DNA from: Sphingomonas kyeonggiensis
GTDB lineage: Bacteria > Pseudomonadota > Alphaproteobacteria > Sphingomonadales > Sphingomonadaceae
Assembly (NCBI RefSeq): GCF_014204495.1
Contig: NZ_JACHLN010000001.1
Location: 186,001 to 250,000 of the forward strand
DNA: 64,000 bases
Direction of reading: 5' to 3'
Made by a program: the position numbers and the translations under genes
In this document: piece after piece, positions 19,264 through 27,080 of the stretch
Layout of the letters: every line of letters begins with the position of its first letter
Numbering within the stretch: the stretch's first letter is position 1
The notes under the pieces: generated by a model
The model's input: only the letters and a program-made list of their open reading frames with translations
What the model was told of the DNA's origin: nothing
Database searches by the model: none

Positions 19264-19539
19264 ATGGCTACTGATCAAACCAAGGCCTGGGCTGAATTTC
19301 GCCGGATGATCGTCTGGATCGCACTTGCCGGCGTACTGATGGTCGCGGGCGCGCTCTGGTATCTCTCGCTCTACGACGCGCTCTATCCTTCCGCGATCGC
19401 GGCAACGGTGGGCGGTGTGTTCATCTCGACGCTGCTCGGCTGCGGCCTGTTTGCCGCCGCCTTCTTCAGCGATAAGAGCGGTCATGACCAGAGCGTGAGC
19501 GACGCGACCACGCATGAGGACGAGCAGCCCCAAGCCTGA
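19264..19539 (+). CDS. Small two-helix membrane protein
   Basis: The protein has 91 residues and two membrane helices (about 15-36 and 47-68) followed by a charged tail ending DEQPQA. It has a good ribosome site (AGGAG) before the ATG at 19264. I do not recognise a characterised family; similar small hypothetical proteins are common in sphingomonads. It lies between the beta-hydroxylase and nfuA genes on the same strand, 49 bases after the former, and may be cotranscribed. Confidence 0.75.
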   Translation: MATDQTKAWAEFRRMIVWIALAGVLMVAGALWYLSLYDALYPSAIAATVGGVFISTLLGCGLFAAAFFSDKSGHDQSVSDATTHEDEQPQA

Positions 19540-19602
19540 CCCCAGCCTCGGAAACCTTTCGTTTCCCGCCTTCCGCTTGATCCGCGCCGCCCAAGCGCCC
19601 AA

Positions 19603-20184
19603 ATGGCGATCATGCTGATCGAAACCGAAGCCACGCCCAATCCGGCGACGCTCAAGTTCCTTGCGGGTCGCACCGTGATGGACGCCGGCACTCGCGACTT
19701 TGCGAGCCCGGAAGAAGCCGAAGCCTCGCCGCTCGCCGCGGCGCTGTTTACCCTGGGCGACGTGACCGGCGTGTTCTTCGGCCGCGACTTCATCTCGGTC
19801 ACCATCGCGCCGGGCAGCGACTGGCGTGACGTGAAGCCCGATGTCCTCGGCATCCTGCTCGATCACTTCGCCGCCAACATGCCGCTGTTCCATGCCGCAT
19901 CTGCCGGTTTCAGCGTGCCGCCGGAAAGCGCCGATTTCGGCGACAATCCCGAGGACGCGGAGATCGTTGCGCAGATCAAGGAACTGATCGAGACGCGCGT
20001 GCGCCCGGCCGTTGCCAATGACGGCGGCGACATCGTCTATCGCGGCTTCGACGCCGGCAAGGTCTATCTCCAGATGCAGGGCGCCTGTTCGGGCTGCCCC
20101 AGCTCGACCGCCACGCTCAAGAACGGCATCGAGCAGCTGCTCAAATATTACGTTCCCGAAGTCACCGAAGTCCGGGCCGTCTGA
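19603..20184 (+). CDS. NfuA-type Fe-S cluster carrier protein
   Basis: The protein has 193 residues in two domains: an N-terminal Nfu_N domain (IETEATPNPATLKFL) and a C-terminal NifU-like domain with the cluster ligands C162 and C165 in GACSGCPSST. Nfu proteins carry 4Fe-4S clusters from Suf to targets such as aconitase, lipoate synthase and MiaB, which is encoded 4 kb away. The ATG at 19612 (giving MLIETEA) matches the family start better and is an alternative. It is followed closely by the RutE-like reductase. Confidence 0.92.
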   Translation: MAIMLIETEATPNPATLKFLAGRTVMDAGTRDFASPEEAEASPLAAALFTLGDVTGVFFGRDFISVTIAPGSDWRDVKPDVLGILLDHFAANMPLFHAASAGFSVPPESADFGDNPEDAEIVAQIKELIETRVRPAVANDGGDIVYRGFDAGKVYLQMQGACSGCPSSTATLKNGIEQLLKYYVPEVTEVRAV

Positions 20185-20213
20185 GCCCCAATCTTCTCCG
20201 AAAGGACTGTTTC

Positions 20214-20807
20214 ATGGCCACTCCGCTCGACGATGCGGCGCTGGATACGCTCTTCCGTACCGCGCGCTCCTATAACGGCTATACCGACGCCCCGGTGACC
20301 GAGGCCGATATCCGCGCCATCTACGAACTCACCAAGATGGGCCCGACCTCGGCCAACAACCAGGCCGCGCGCTTCGTCTGGGTGACCACCCCGGAGGCCA
20401 AGGAAAAGCTCGCCCAGTTCGCCAGCAGCACCAATGCCGACAAGATCCGCAAGGCGCCCGCCACGGTGATCATCGGCATGGACCTGGTGTTCAACGAGCA
20501 GCTGCCCTGGCTCTTCCCGCACGCGCCGACCGCCAAGGACTGGTTCCCGACCGAGGAAGCCCGCTACACCACGGCGTTCCGCAACTCGTCGCTGCAGGGC
20601 GCATATCTGCTCCTCGCCGCCCGCGCGCTCGGCTTCGATACCGGCCCGATGTCGGGTTTCGACAACGCCAAGGTTGACGAAGCGTTCTTTGCAGACCAGC
20701 CCAATGTGAAGTCCAACTTCATCGCGACGCTGGGACATGGCGACCCCTCCTCCATCTTCGATCGACTCCCCCGCCCGGAATTCGAGAAGTTCAATCAGCT
20801 CCTCTGA
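20214..20807 (+). CDS. Malonic semialdehyde reductase-like nitroreductase (RutE family)
   Basis: The protein has 197 residues, the same length as E. coli RutE. Nitroreductase-fold features are the RSYNGYTDAPV opening, the FMN-binding MGPTSANNQAARFVWV and the LGFDTGPMSGFD segment typical of RutE/HadB, which reduces malonic semialdehyde to 3-hydroxypropionate. No other rut genes are nearby, so the physiological substrate may differ. AAAGGA precedes the ATG. The 3' end overlaps the tsaB frame by 71 bases. Confidence 0.85.
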   Translation: MATPLDDAALDTLFRTARSYNGYTDAPVTEADIRAIYELTKMGPTSANNQAARFVWVTTPEAKEKLAQFASSTNADKIRKAPATVIIGMDLVFNEQLPWLFPHAPTAKDWFPTEEARYTTAFRNSSLQGAYLLLAARALGFDTGPMSGFDNAKVDEAFFADQPNVKSNFIATLGHGDPSSIFDRLPRPEFEKFNQLL

Positions 20808-21438
20808 CCTGACTCTCGTCATCGAGACCGCGACCGCCGCCTGTTCGGTAGCACTTCTCGACGGGACGACCCTGGTAGCCGCGGCCCATGAAGTGGTGGG
20901 CCGTGGCCATGCCGAGCGCCTGGTACCGATGATCGCATCGCTGCCGGGCGAGGGTCGTGCCGCGCGCATCCTGGTCGATGTCGGCCCGGGCAGCTTCACC
21001 GGCGTGCGCGTCGGGCTGGCCGCCGCGCTTGGCCTGTCGATCGGCTGGGGCGCCGGGGTGCAGGGCTATTCGTCGCTCGCGCTGCTCGCCGCGTCCGGCT
21101 TTGCCGTCAATGCGGGTATGCCACAGCTTGCCGTGATCCTCGAAGGGGGGCACGGTGAGGTGTTCATGCAGGCGTTCCAATCCCAGCCATTTGGGGAAGA
21201 CGGGCCGTTCCGCTCGCTCGTTCCCGCCGCCGCCCGCGAAGCGCTGGGCGCGCTGCCTGCGTTCGGCAGCGGCGTGCGCCACCTTGCCGCGCTCGGCGAA
21301 GGGCTGGAGCTGCACGAGACACTGCCCAATGCCGCCGATGCCCGGCTGCTCCCCGCCGCCTTTGCCGCCCTGCCCGCGCGACCGATCTATGGCCGCGCGC
21401 CCGATGCCAAGACGCTCGCCGAGCGGGGCCTAGCATGA
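20737..21438 (+). CDS. tsaB: TsaB, tRNA threonylcarbamoyladenosine synthesis subunit
   Basis: TsaB works with TsaD and TsaE to make t6A at position 37 of ANN-decoding tRNAs. Family features are LTLVIETATAACSVALL, the HAERLVPMI helix and VDVGPGSFTGVRVG. The annotated ATG at 20737 lies inside the reductase gene and adds about 24 residues before the conserved region; homologues usually begin just before LVIET, where only a CTG at 20809 is available. The true start is therefore uncertain. The stop overlaps rimI in ATGA. Confidence 0.88.
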   Translation: MATPPPSSIDSPARNSRSSISSSDLTLVIETATAACSVALLDGTTLVAAAHEVVGRGHAERLVPMIASLPGEGRAARILVDVGPGSFTGVRVGLAAALGLSIGWGAGVQGYSSLALLAASGFAVNAGMPQLAVILEGGHGEVFMQAFQSQPFGEDGPFRSLVPAAAREALGALPAFGSGVRHLAALGEGLELHETLPNAADARLLPAAFAALPARPIYGRAPDAKTLAERGLA

Positions 21439-21920
21439 GCGGAACGGTGCACCTCGTCGAGCTGCGCGAGGGCGGCTCGCAGGATCTCTACAGCGTCAAC
21501 AACATCATGCAGGAGGCCTTCGACCCGCGCTTCGGCGAGGCCTGGACCAGCGCGCAGTGCCTGGGCATGCTTTCGCTGCCCGGCGTCTGGCTGGTGGTGG
21601 CCAGTGTCGATGGCGAGGATGTCGGCTTCGCCCTCTCCCGCGCGACGGTCGATGAAGTCGAGCTGCTGCTGCTCGCCACCCGCCCGAGCGCCCGGCGGCG
21701 CGGCGTGGGCGGTGCGCTGCTGCGTGCCGTGATTGAAGAAGCGCGCGGCCGCAACACTGTACGCGTGCATCTTGAGGTTCGCTCAGGAAACGATGCCGTT
21801 CAGCTCTACCGTCGCGAAGGCTTCGAAAAGGTAGGAGAACGTCGCGATTATTATCGTGGGCGTGGCGGGCAATTGTTTGACGCACATACTTATGCTCGGG
21901 ATATTGCCGATCTGACCTGA
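21435..21920 (+). CDS. rimI: Ribosomal protein S18-alanine N-acetyltransferase-like GNAT protein
   Basis: The protein has 161 residues with the GNAT fold. The acetyl-CoA site is RPSARRRGVGGALL, followed by HLEVRSGNDAVQLYRREGFE and the end RRDYYRGRGG, the usual RimI pattern. RimI acetylates the N-terminus of S18. It overlaps tsaB by four bases; tsaB-rimI pairs are common in alphaproteobacteria, which supports the name. Acetylation of other proteins is possible. Confidence 0.88.
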   Translation: MSGTVHLVELREGGSQDLYSVNNIMQEAFDPRFGEAWTSAQCLGMLSLPGVWLVVASVDGEDVGFALSRATVDEVELLLLATRPSARRRGVGGALLRAVIEEARGRNTVRVHLEVRSGNDAVQLYRREGFEKVGERRDYYRGRGGQLFDAHTYARDIADLT

Positions 21921-21984
21921 AACTTACGGAAACATGCAAGTTTGGTCTTGCGTTTGATCCGAAATGGTCCGATAGGGCGATCTC

Positions 21985-22006
21985 AGACGACAATTAATAG
22001 TCGTCT
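21985..22006. promoter_or_regulatory. Inverted repeat in the mucR leader
   Basis: Arms AGACGAC and GTCGTCT flank the AT-rich spacer AATTAATA, 22 bases before the mucR ATG. MucR/Ros proteins bind AT-rich targets with TpA steps and often regulate themselves, so this is a candidate autoregulatory site. A stem-loop in the mRNA that shields the ribosome site is the other reading. Confidence 0.45.
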
Positions 22007-22028
22007 TACCCGGGTCGAAAGGAAAAAA

Positions 22029-22442
22029 ATGGAAACGCAAGCTGAGATTGATGAAACGCTGGTCACGCTGACCGCGGATATTGTTGCAGCTCATGTCAGC
22101 AACAACAGCGTGTCGGTCTCCGACCTTCCGACTCTGATCGCGAACGTGCATGGCGCCCTTGCAGGTCTTGGCCGCGCCGCCGTCGAGCCGGAAGTCAAGC
22201 AGGAGCCGGCCGTTTCCATTCGCGCCTCGGTGAAGCCCGACTATATCGTGTGCCTCGAGGACGGCAAGAAGCTCAAGATGTTGAAGCGTCACCTGATGAC
22301 GCACTATCAGATGACCCCCGAGCAGTACCGCGCCAAGTGGAACCTGCCGGCCGACTATCCGATGGTCGCCCCGAATTATGCCGAACAGCGCCGCAGCCTG
22401 GCGAAGAAGATCGGCCTCGGCACCAAGCGCCGCAAGCGCTGA
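22029..22442 (+). CDS. MucR/Ros-family zinc-finger regulator
   Basis: The protein has 137 residues. The N-terminal half ([18 protein letters not shown]) forms the oligomerisation region; the C-terminal half is the Ros zinc-finger domain with [38 protein letters not shown] and [12 protein letters not shown]. The second zinc cysteine is replaced by Asp (C-x2-D), a variant known from Ros homologues in rhizobia. These proteins shape chromatin and repress surface polysaccharide, motility and other genes. The ATG at 22029 follows AAAGGA; a strong terminator follows the stop, so it is monocistronic. Confidence 0.93.
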   Translation: METQAEIDETLVTLTADIVAAHVSNNSVSVSDLPTLIANVHGALAGLGRAAVEPEVKQEPAVSIRASVKPDYIVCLEDGKKLKMLKRHLMTHYQMTPEQYRAKWNLPADYPMVAPNYAEQRRSLAKKIGLGTKRRKR

Positions 22443-22464
22443 GCCGCAACAATCTGAAACAGGC

Positions 22465-22499
22465 AAAGGCCGGTCCGGATCGCTCCGGGCCGGCCTTTT
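22465..22499 (+). terminator. Intrinsic terminator of mucR
   Basis: A 12-base GC-rich stem with one T-G pair and a TCGC loop is flanked by AAA and TTTT, 23 bases after the mucR stop. Confidence 0.85.
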
Positions 22500-22568
22500 C
22501 GTTTCGCGATCGCGCCTTTTCGCCGCCACAGTCTTCCAACTTCGGCCGGTGCACGCTACATCGCGGGC

Positions 22569-22991
22569 ATGGGCCGTAAGATCGATCTCGAAGCGCTTTG
22601 CCACGAAAAGGGGCTGCGCATTACCGAACAGCGCAAGGTGATTGCGCGCGTCCTCTCCGATGCGGAGGACCATCCGGACGTCGAGAAAGTCTATGAGCGC
22701 GCCTCGGCCATCGACCCGGGCATCTCGATCGCCACGGTCTATCGCACCGTGCGCCTGTTCGAGGAAGCCGGCATCCTCGATCGCCACGATTTCGGCGATG
22801 GCCGCGCCCGCTACGAGCCGGCGCCCGAAGCCCATCACGATCACCTGATCAACGTCGAGACCGGCGAAGTGATCGAGTTCGTCGATCCGGAGCTCGAGCT
22901 GCTGCAGAAGCAGATCGCCGAGCGGCTGGGCTTCCGCCTGGTCGATCACCGGATGGAACTCTACGGCGTCGCCCTCGACCGCAAGAACTGA
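22569..22991 (+). CDS. fur: Fur-family metal-dependent repressor
   Basis: The protein has 140 residues. The winged helix (GLRITEQRKVIARVL, GISIATVYRTVRLFEEAG) is followed by the metal-binding and dimer domain with EAHHDHLINVETGEVIEF. The HHDH motif is the regulatory metal site; the second site cysteines of E. coli Fur (C93 and C96) are absent, as in many alphaproteobacterial Fur and Mur proteins, so Fe(II) or Mn(II) response is possible. It is followed after one base by the acyltransferase gene, with miaB downstream. Confidence 0.9.
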   Translation: MGRKIDLEALCHEKGLRITEQRKVIARVLSDAEDHPDVEKVYERASAIDPGISIATVYRTVRLFEEAGILDRHDFGDGRARYEPAPEAHHDHLINVETGEVIEFVDPELELLQKQIAERLGFRLVDHRMELYGVALDRKN

Positions 22992-22992
22992 G

Positions 22993-23874
22993 GTGGCGCC
23001 CGCGGGCGAGACCAGGGAACAGCGCGCCGCCCGTCGTCGTGAAGAGGCGATGGAAGGGCTCGACACGCCAATCAGCCTCGCCGGCAAGTGCCGCATGGGC
23101 CTGCGCATCGCCGGGCTGGTGCTGGCGCTGCTGGTCTTCGTGCCGCTCCATTACCTGTTCCGCCTCTTCCGCCTGCCCTCCCCCTGGCCGCGCCATTTCC
23201 TCGGCACCGCCGCGCGGATCTGCGGCGCGCGGGTCAACCGCGTCGGCACGCACCTGAAGCGCGACGTCTTCTACATATCGAACCACCTGAGCTGGATCGA
23301 CATCCTCGCGCTGGGCGGCGCCAGCGGTACCGCCTTCATCGCCAAGGCCGAGATCGAGACCGCCCCGGTGGTCGGCTGGCTCGCCGGCCTCAACCGCACC
23401 GTCTATGTGAAGCGCGAGAACCGGCTGGGCGTCGCCGAGCAGATCAACGAGCTGCGTGATGCGCTGGCCGAGACCTGGGCGATCACCGTCTTCCCCGAAG
23501 GCACCACCACCGACGGCAAGTCGCTGCTCCCGTTCAAGACGCCGATGCTGCGCGTGCTCGAGCCGCCGCCGCCCGGCGTGATGGTCCAGCCGGTGATGCT
23601 GCATTACGGCGCCGCGGCCGACGACATCTGCTGGATCGGCCAGGAAACCGGCCTCAACAATGCGAAGCGCATCCTCAGCCGCAAGGGCAGCTTCCGCCTC
23701 GACGTGCATTTTCTCGAGCCCTTCCACCCGCGCGACTTCCCGGGCCGCAAGGTGATCGCCGCCGAAAGCCGCCGCCGGATCGAGGAAGCTTTGGTCAAGA
23801 CGCTCGACCACCCCTTGCGCACCTTCCGCTTCGCCGAGGACCCGATCGGCTACAAGCCGAAGCCGGGGGCCTGA
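22993..23874 (+). CDS. 1-acyl-sn-glycerol-3-phosphate acyltransferase (PlsC family)
   Basis: The protein has up to 293 residues and one membrane helix (about 38-57, LVLALLVFVPLHYLFRLF). The acyltransferase motifs are NHLSWID (HxxxxD), an FIAKAEIETAPVVGWLAGL block and FPEGTTTDGK. It transfers an acyl group to lysophosphatidate, or to a lyso-ornithine lipid in related enzymes. The frame opens at a GTG one base after the fur stop; an ATG at 23050 with GAAGAGG upstream is an equally good start and removes 19 polar residues. Confidence 0.88.
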   Translation: MAPAGETREQRAARRREEAMEGLDTPISLAGKCRMGLRIAGLVLALLVFVPLHYLFRLFRLPSPWPRHFLGTAARICGARVNRVGTHLKRDVFYISNHLSWIDILALGGASGTAFIAKAEIETAPVVGWLAGLNRTVYVKRENRLGVAEQINELRDALAETWAITVFPEGTTTDGKSLLPFKTPMLRVLEPPPPGVMVQPVMLHYGAAADDICWIGQETGLNNAKRILSRKGSFRLDVHFLEPFHPRDFPGRKVIAAESRRRIEEALVKTLDHPLRTFRFAEDPIGYKPKPGA

Positions 23875-23879
23875 CCTTT

Positions 23880-24012
23880 CAATCCTCCCCCGGAGGGGGA
23901 GGGGGACCGCCGCGTAGCGGTGGTGGAGGGGTAGCGCGCCTCAAGCGACAAAGCCCGTGGAGAATACCCCTCCACCAGCTTCGCTGGTCCCCCTCCCCCT
24001 CCGGGGGAGGAA
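23880..24012. repeat. 133-base palindromic dispersed repeat, copy 1
   Basis: The ends CAATCCTCCCCCGGAGGGGG and its inverse bracket internal inverted segments (CACCAGCTTCGCTGG type). The unit fills the gap between the acyltransferase and miaB genes and has a second copy at 55348-55484. It has no coding capacity I can support. Folding would give a long stem. Confidence 0.8.
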
Positions 24013-24030
24013 TGTGTATATGCCCGCCCG

Positions 24031-25365
24031 ATGAACGCTCCCAAGAATCCCAAGACCTTCCACGTCAAGTCGTTCGGCTGCCAGATGAACGTCTATGACG
24101 GCGAGCGCATGGCCGAGCTGATGGCCGCGCAAGGCATGACCGCCACGGCCGATGCCGACGGCGCCGACCTGATCGTGCTCAACACCTGCCATATCCGCGA
24201 AAAGGCGACCGAGAAGGTGTTCTCGGACATCGGCCGCCTGCGCAAGCACGCCGCCGCGGCCGATCGCGCCGCGCCGATGATCGCCGTCGCCGGCTGCGTG
24301 GCGCAGGCCGAGGGCGAGGAGATCGTCCGCCGCGCCAAGGTCGATGTCGTGGTCGGCCCGCAGGCCTATCACAACCTCCCCGAACTGGTCGCCAAGGCCG
24401 CGGCAGGCACCTCCGCGCTCGACACGGACATGCCCGCCAACAGCAAGTTCGGCGCGCTGCCCAAGCGCCGCAAGGTCGGTCCCACTGCCTTCCTCACCGT
24501 GCAGGAAGGCTGCGACAAGTTCTGCACCTATTGCGTGGTGCCCTATACCCGCGGCGCCGAGATCAGCCGCCCCTTCGCCGAGCTGGTCGACGAGGCAAAG
24601 GCGCTGGTCGATGCCGGCGCGCGCGAGATCACCCTGCTCGGCCAGAACGTCAACGCCTGGGACGACGAGGCGGGCACCGGTCTCCACGGCCTGATCCACG
24701 CGCTCGACCGGATCGCGGGGCTGGAGCGCATCCGCTACACCACCAGCCATCCCAACGACATGCGCGAGGGCCTGATCCGCGCCCATGCCGAAGTCGGCAA
24801 GCTGATGCCCTTCCTCCACCTGCCGGTGCAGGCCGGCAGCGACCGCATCCTCAAGGCGATGAACCGCAGCCACAGCCGCGATTCCTACCTGAAGATCCTC
24901 GACCGCGTCCGCGAAGCCCGCCCCAACATCGCGCTGTCGGGCGACTTCATCGTCGGCTTCCCCGGCGAGACCGACGCCGAGTTCGAGGAGACGCTGAGCC
25001 TGGTCGACGCCGTCGGCTATGCGCAATGCTTCAGCTTCAAGTACAGCCCGCGCCCCGGCACGCCGGCGGCCGATCTGCGCGACCAGTATATCCCGGCCGA
25101 AGTGATGGACGAGCGCCTCCAGCGCCTCCAGGCCGCGCTCAACCGCGACCAGCTCGCCTTCAACCAGGCGACCATCGGCAGGACCTGCGCGGTGCTGATC
25201 GAGCGCCAGGGCAAGCTGCCCGGCCAGATGCTCGGCAAGTCCCCCTGGCTCCAGTCGGTGTACCTGGGCACAGACGCGAAGATCGGCGACATGGTCGAGG
25301 TCGAGATCACCGGCGGCTTCGGCAATTCGCTGACCGGCGTCGAGAAGGTCAAGGCGGCGGCCTGA
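24031..25365 (+). CDS. miaB: MiaB, tRNA-2-methylthio-N6-dimethylallyladenosine synthase
   Basis: The protein has 444 residues and is a radical SAM methylthiotransferase. The N-terminal MTTase domain holds the auxiliary cluster cysteines in SFGCQMN, NTCHIRE and VAGCVAQ. The radical SAM triad is EGCDKFCTYCVVPYTRG (C-x3-C-x2-C). A C-terminal TRAM domain (RTCAVLIERQGKLPGQMLG onward) binds tRNA. It adds the methylthio group at A37. It depends on Fe-S assembly, fitting the suf and nfuA genes nearby. The ATG at 24031 is the first start after the repeat; no strong ribosome site is visible. Confidence 0.95.
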   Translation: MNAPKNPKTFHVKSFGCQMNVYDGERMAELMAAQGMTATADADGADLIVLNTCHIREKATEKVFSDIGRLRKHAAAADRAAPMIAVAGCVAQAEGEEIVRRAKVDVVVGPQAYHNLPELVAKAAAGTSALDTDMPANSKFGALPKRRKVGPTAFLTVQEGCDKFCTYCVVPYTRGAEISRPFAELVDEAKALVDAGAREITLLGQNVNAWDDEAGTGLHGLIHALDRIAGLERIRYTTSHPNDMREGLIRAHAEVGKLMPFLHLPVQAGSDRILKAMNRSHSRDSYLKILDRVREARPNIALSGDFIVGFPGETDAEFEETLSLVDAVGYAQCFSFKYSPRPGTPAADLRDQYIPAEVMDERLQRLQAALNRDQLAFNQATIGRTCAVLIERQGKLPGQMLGKSPWLQSVYLGTDAKIGDMVEVEITGGFGNSLTGVEKVKAAA

Positions 25366-25387
25366 ACCCGCATTTGTGGGACCTGAG

Positions 25388-25485
25388 TTCCCCGGCGAAG
25401 GCCGGGGCCCAGCTCCGGTGCACCATCAAAGGCGCCGGAACCTCTCGAACGACATTGCAACTGGACCCCGGCCTTCGCCGGGGAA
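25388..25485. repeat. Paired palindromic repeat (CCCCGGCGAAGGCCGGGG type)
   Basis: Two inverted units separated by about 60 bases follow miaB. The rest of the 332-base gap (25486-25697) holds no gene I can support; short open frames there reach into the repeat. It should contain the promoter of the GGDEF gene. Confidence 0.75.
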
Positions 25486-25697
25486 CAGCTTGAGCACCGC
25501 GTTCGCTGCGTCCCGGTCATGAAGCTGGAGACGAAGCGCGGGCTCCGGAAGGCCGCCCCGATCATCGCCATCGGCCACCATTCCGCCGCGTTAACGATCC
25601 CCGGCAAGTCCCCGGTAAGTTTCATGAATCTAGCTCCTTATGTCCCACCACCCGCCATTCGGCCGGGTGCAAAAGACAAGAAGGGGGTCGCGCCAGA

Positions 25698-26561
25698 ATG
25701 CGCTTCTATCTCGCCACGCGGTTCCTGTTTCCGCGCCACTTCCACCTGCGCATCTTCACCATCTGCTTTGTCGCGGTGCACCTGCCGCTGCTCACCTTCA
25801 TCGCCAGCCAGGCGGTGATCGGTGAATGGGAATGGCAGATCTTCGTGCCGCTGCTCCTCGCTACGCTCGCGGGCACGCTCGCGGCCATCTATGCGCTCGG
25901 CGCCCTGCTCGCACCGATCCGCCAGGCCTCGGCGATGCTGCGCGAAGTGCAGGACGGCAAGCCGGTGGTCGATGTCCCCGCCGGCGGCCGCGATCTGGCG
26001 GGCGAGCTGCTCGACAGCGTCGGCCTTGCCGCGATCGCCACCAATACGCGGATCAGCCAGCTGCGCGATGCCGCCGAACGCGACGTGCTCACCGGCCTGC
26101 GCAACCGGCGCGGCTTCCTCGATGCGGCCGCCCATCTGCGCGCCGGCACCCGCGCCACGCTGGCACTGGTCGACATCGATTTCTTCAAGCGGATCAACGA
26201 CATCTTCGGCCATGACGAAGGCGATATGGTGCTGCGCGAGTTCGCCAGCCGCCTGACCGAGACAATGCGCCGCTCGGATCTGGTCGCGCGCTGGGGCGGC
26301 GAGGAATTCGCCATCCTGATCCCCGGCATGGGCCCGCGCGACGCCCGCGCGCTGATCGAGCGCCTGCGCACCGCGCTCCATGCCGATCCGATCGGCCCCA
26401 ATCCGGAAGAACCGGTCACCTTCTCCTGCGGCCTCGCCTTCCTGCGCGGGCCCGAGCAGATCGCGGTGGCGATGCAGCGCGCCGACAAGGCACTCTACGC
26501 CGCCAAGCGCGCCGGCCGCGACCGGATCGAGCTCGACGAGGCGCGAATGCTCGACGCCTGA
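25698..26561 (+). CDS. Membrane diguanylate cyclase (GGDEF domain)
   Basis: The protein has 287 residues. Two membrane helices (about 17-38 and 48-70) and a short HAMP-like linker lead into a GGDEF domain. The active site is GGEEF at 200-204 in RWGGEEFAIL, with an inhibitory RxxD site (R191-D194) five residues before it. The domain is thus predicted to make cyclic di-GMP from GTP and to be inhibited by its product. There is no clear ligand-sensing domain beyond the membrane part. No EAL domain or partner lies next to it. Confidence 0.9.
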   Translation: MRFYLATRFLFPRHFHLRIFTICFVAVHLPLLTFIASQAVIGEWEWQIFVPLLLATLAGTLAAIYALGALLAPIRQASAMLREVQDGKPVVDVPAGGRDLAGELLDSVGLAAIATNTRISQLRDAAERDVLTGLRNRRGFLDAAAHLRAGTRATLALVDIDFFKRINDIFGHDEGDMVLREFASRLTETMRRSDLVARWGGEEFAILIPGMGPRDARALIERLRTALHADPIGPNPEEPVTFSCGLAFLRGPEQIAVAMQRADKALYAAKRAGRDRIELDEARMLDA

Positions 26562-26568
26562 GGCCCGC

Positions 26569-27015
26569 TCAGGCCGCCTGCTCGGCCGATGCCGTCACCG
26601 GCTCGGCCCAGCAGCCGTCGAACGCGCCGAACACCGGCTCCGAACCCTTCTGCCCGGTCTCCAGCCACTTCACCTTGGCGCGGGTATAGTCGACCATCGC
26701 GTTCAGCTGCGCCGCCTTCTCCTCCAGCCGGGCAAGCTGCATCCGCATCAGCTCCAGGCTGCGCTCGGGCGTCATCCCGCCGGCATAATATTCGGCCGAC
26801 AGCGTCGCGATCTCGCGCAGCGAGAAGCCCAGGCTCTGCGCCATCCGCACCATCCGCGCCGCTTCCAGATGCTCCTCGGTGAAGATCTGGTACGGGTTCG
26901 ACCCGCCCTTCACTCCCGTTTCGGGCGCAAGCAACCCCTTGCGGATGTAGAAGCGCACCGTGTCGGTGCTCATGCCCGCCCGCCTGGCGAATTCGGAGAT
27001 CAGCACGCGATTCAT
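26569..27015 (-). CDS. MerR-family transcriptional regulator
   Basis: The protein has 148 residues. The N-terminal winged helix is typical (LISEFARRAGMSTDTVRFYI, RKGLL), followed by a dimer helix and a C-terminal coiled segment. The C-terminus has one cysteine (GCWAEP) and no metal-binding loop, so a metal sensor is unlikely. I chose ATG 27015 over 27042 because the divergent promoter for the neighbouring reductase gene occupies 27019-27049. It probably activates that gene by distorting the long promoter spacer. Confidence 0.88.
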   Translation of the reverse strand: MNRVLISEFARRAGMSTDTVRFYIRKGLLAPETGVKGGSNPYQIFTEEHLEAARMVRMAQSLGFSLREIATLSAEYYAGGMTPERSLELMRMQLARLEEKAAQLNAMVDYTRAKVKWLETGQKGSEPVFGAFDGCWAEPVTASAEQAA

Positions 27016-27018
27016 CCC

Positions 27019-27049
27019 TTGACCATGGACTATGGTCCACACTTATATG
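27019..27049 (+). promoter_or_regulatory. MerR-type promoter with 19-base spacer
   Basis: TTGACC (-35) and TATATG (-10) are separated by exactly 19 bases, the overlong spacing typical of promoters activated by MerR proteins. Inside the spacer is the dyad TGGAC-TATG-GTCCA (27026-27039). It drives the SDR gene starting at 27081 and overlaps the leader of the divergent MerR gene, so control of both genes from one site is expected. Confidence 0.75.
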
Positions 27050-27080
27050 GCCAGGCTCCACCTCGCAACCGGAGCCCAGA

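Noticed and set aside
20809..20811. CTG as start of tsaB
   Set aside because: It fits the conserved protein start, but CTG starts are rare and no ribosome site supports it; kept only as a note.
25486..25697. Small ORFs in the gap before the GGDEF gene
   Set aside because: They lack ribosome sites and run into the repeat; no similarity is recognised.
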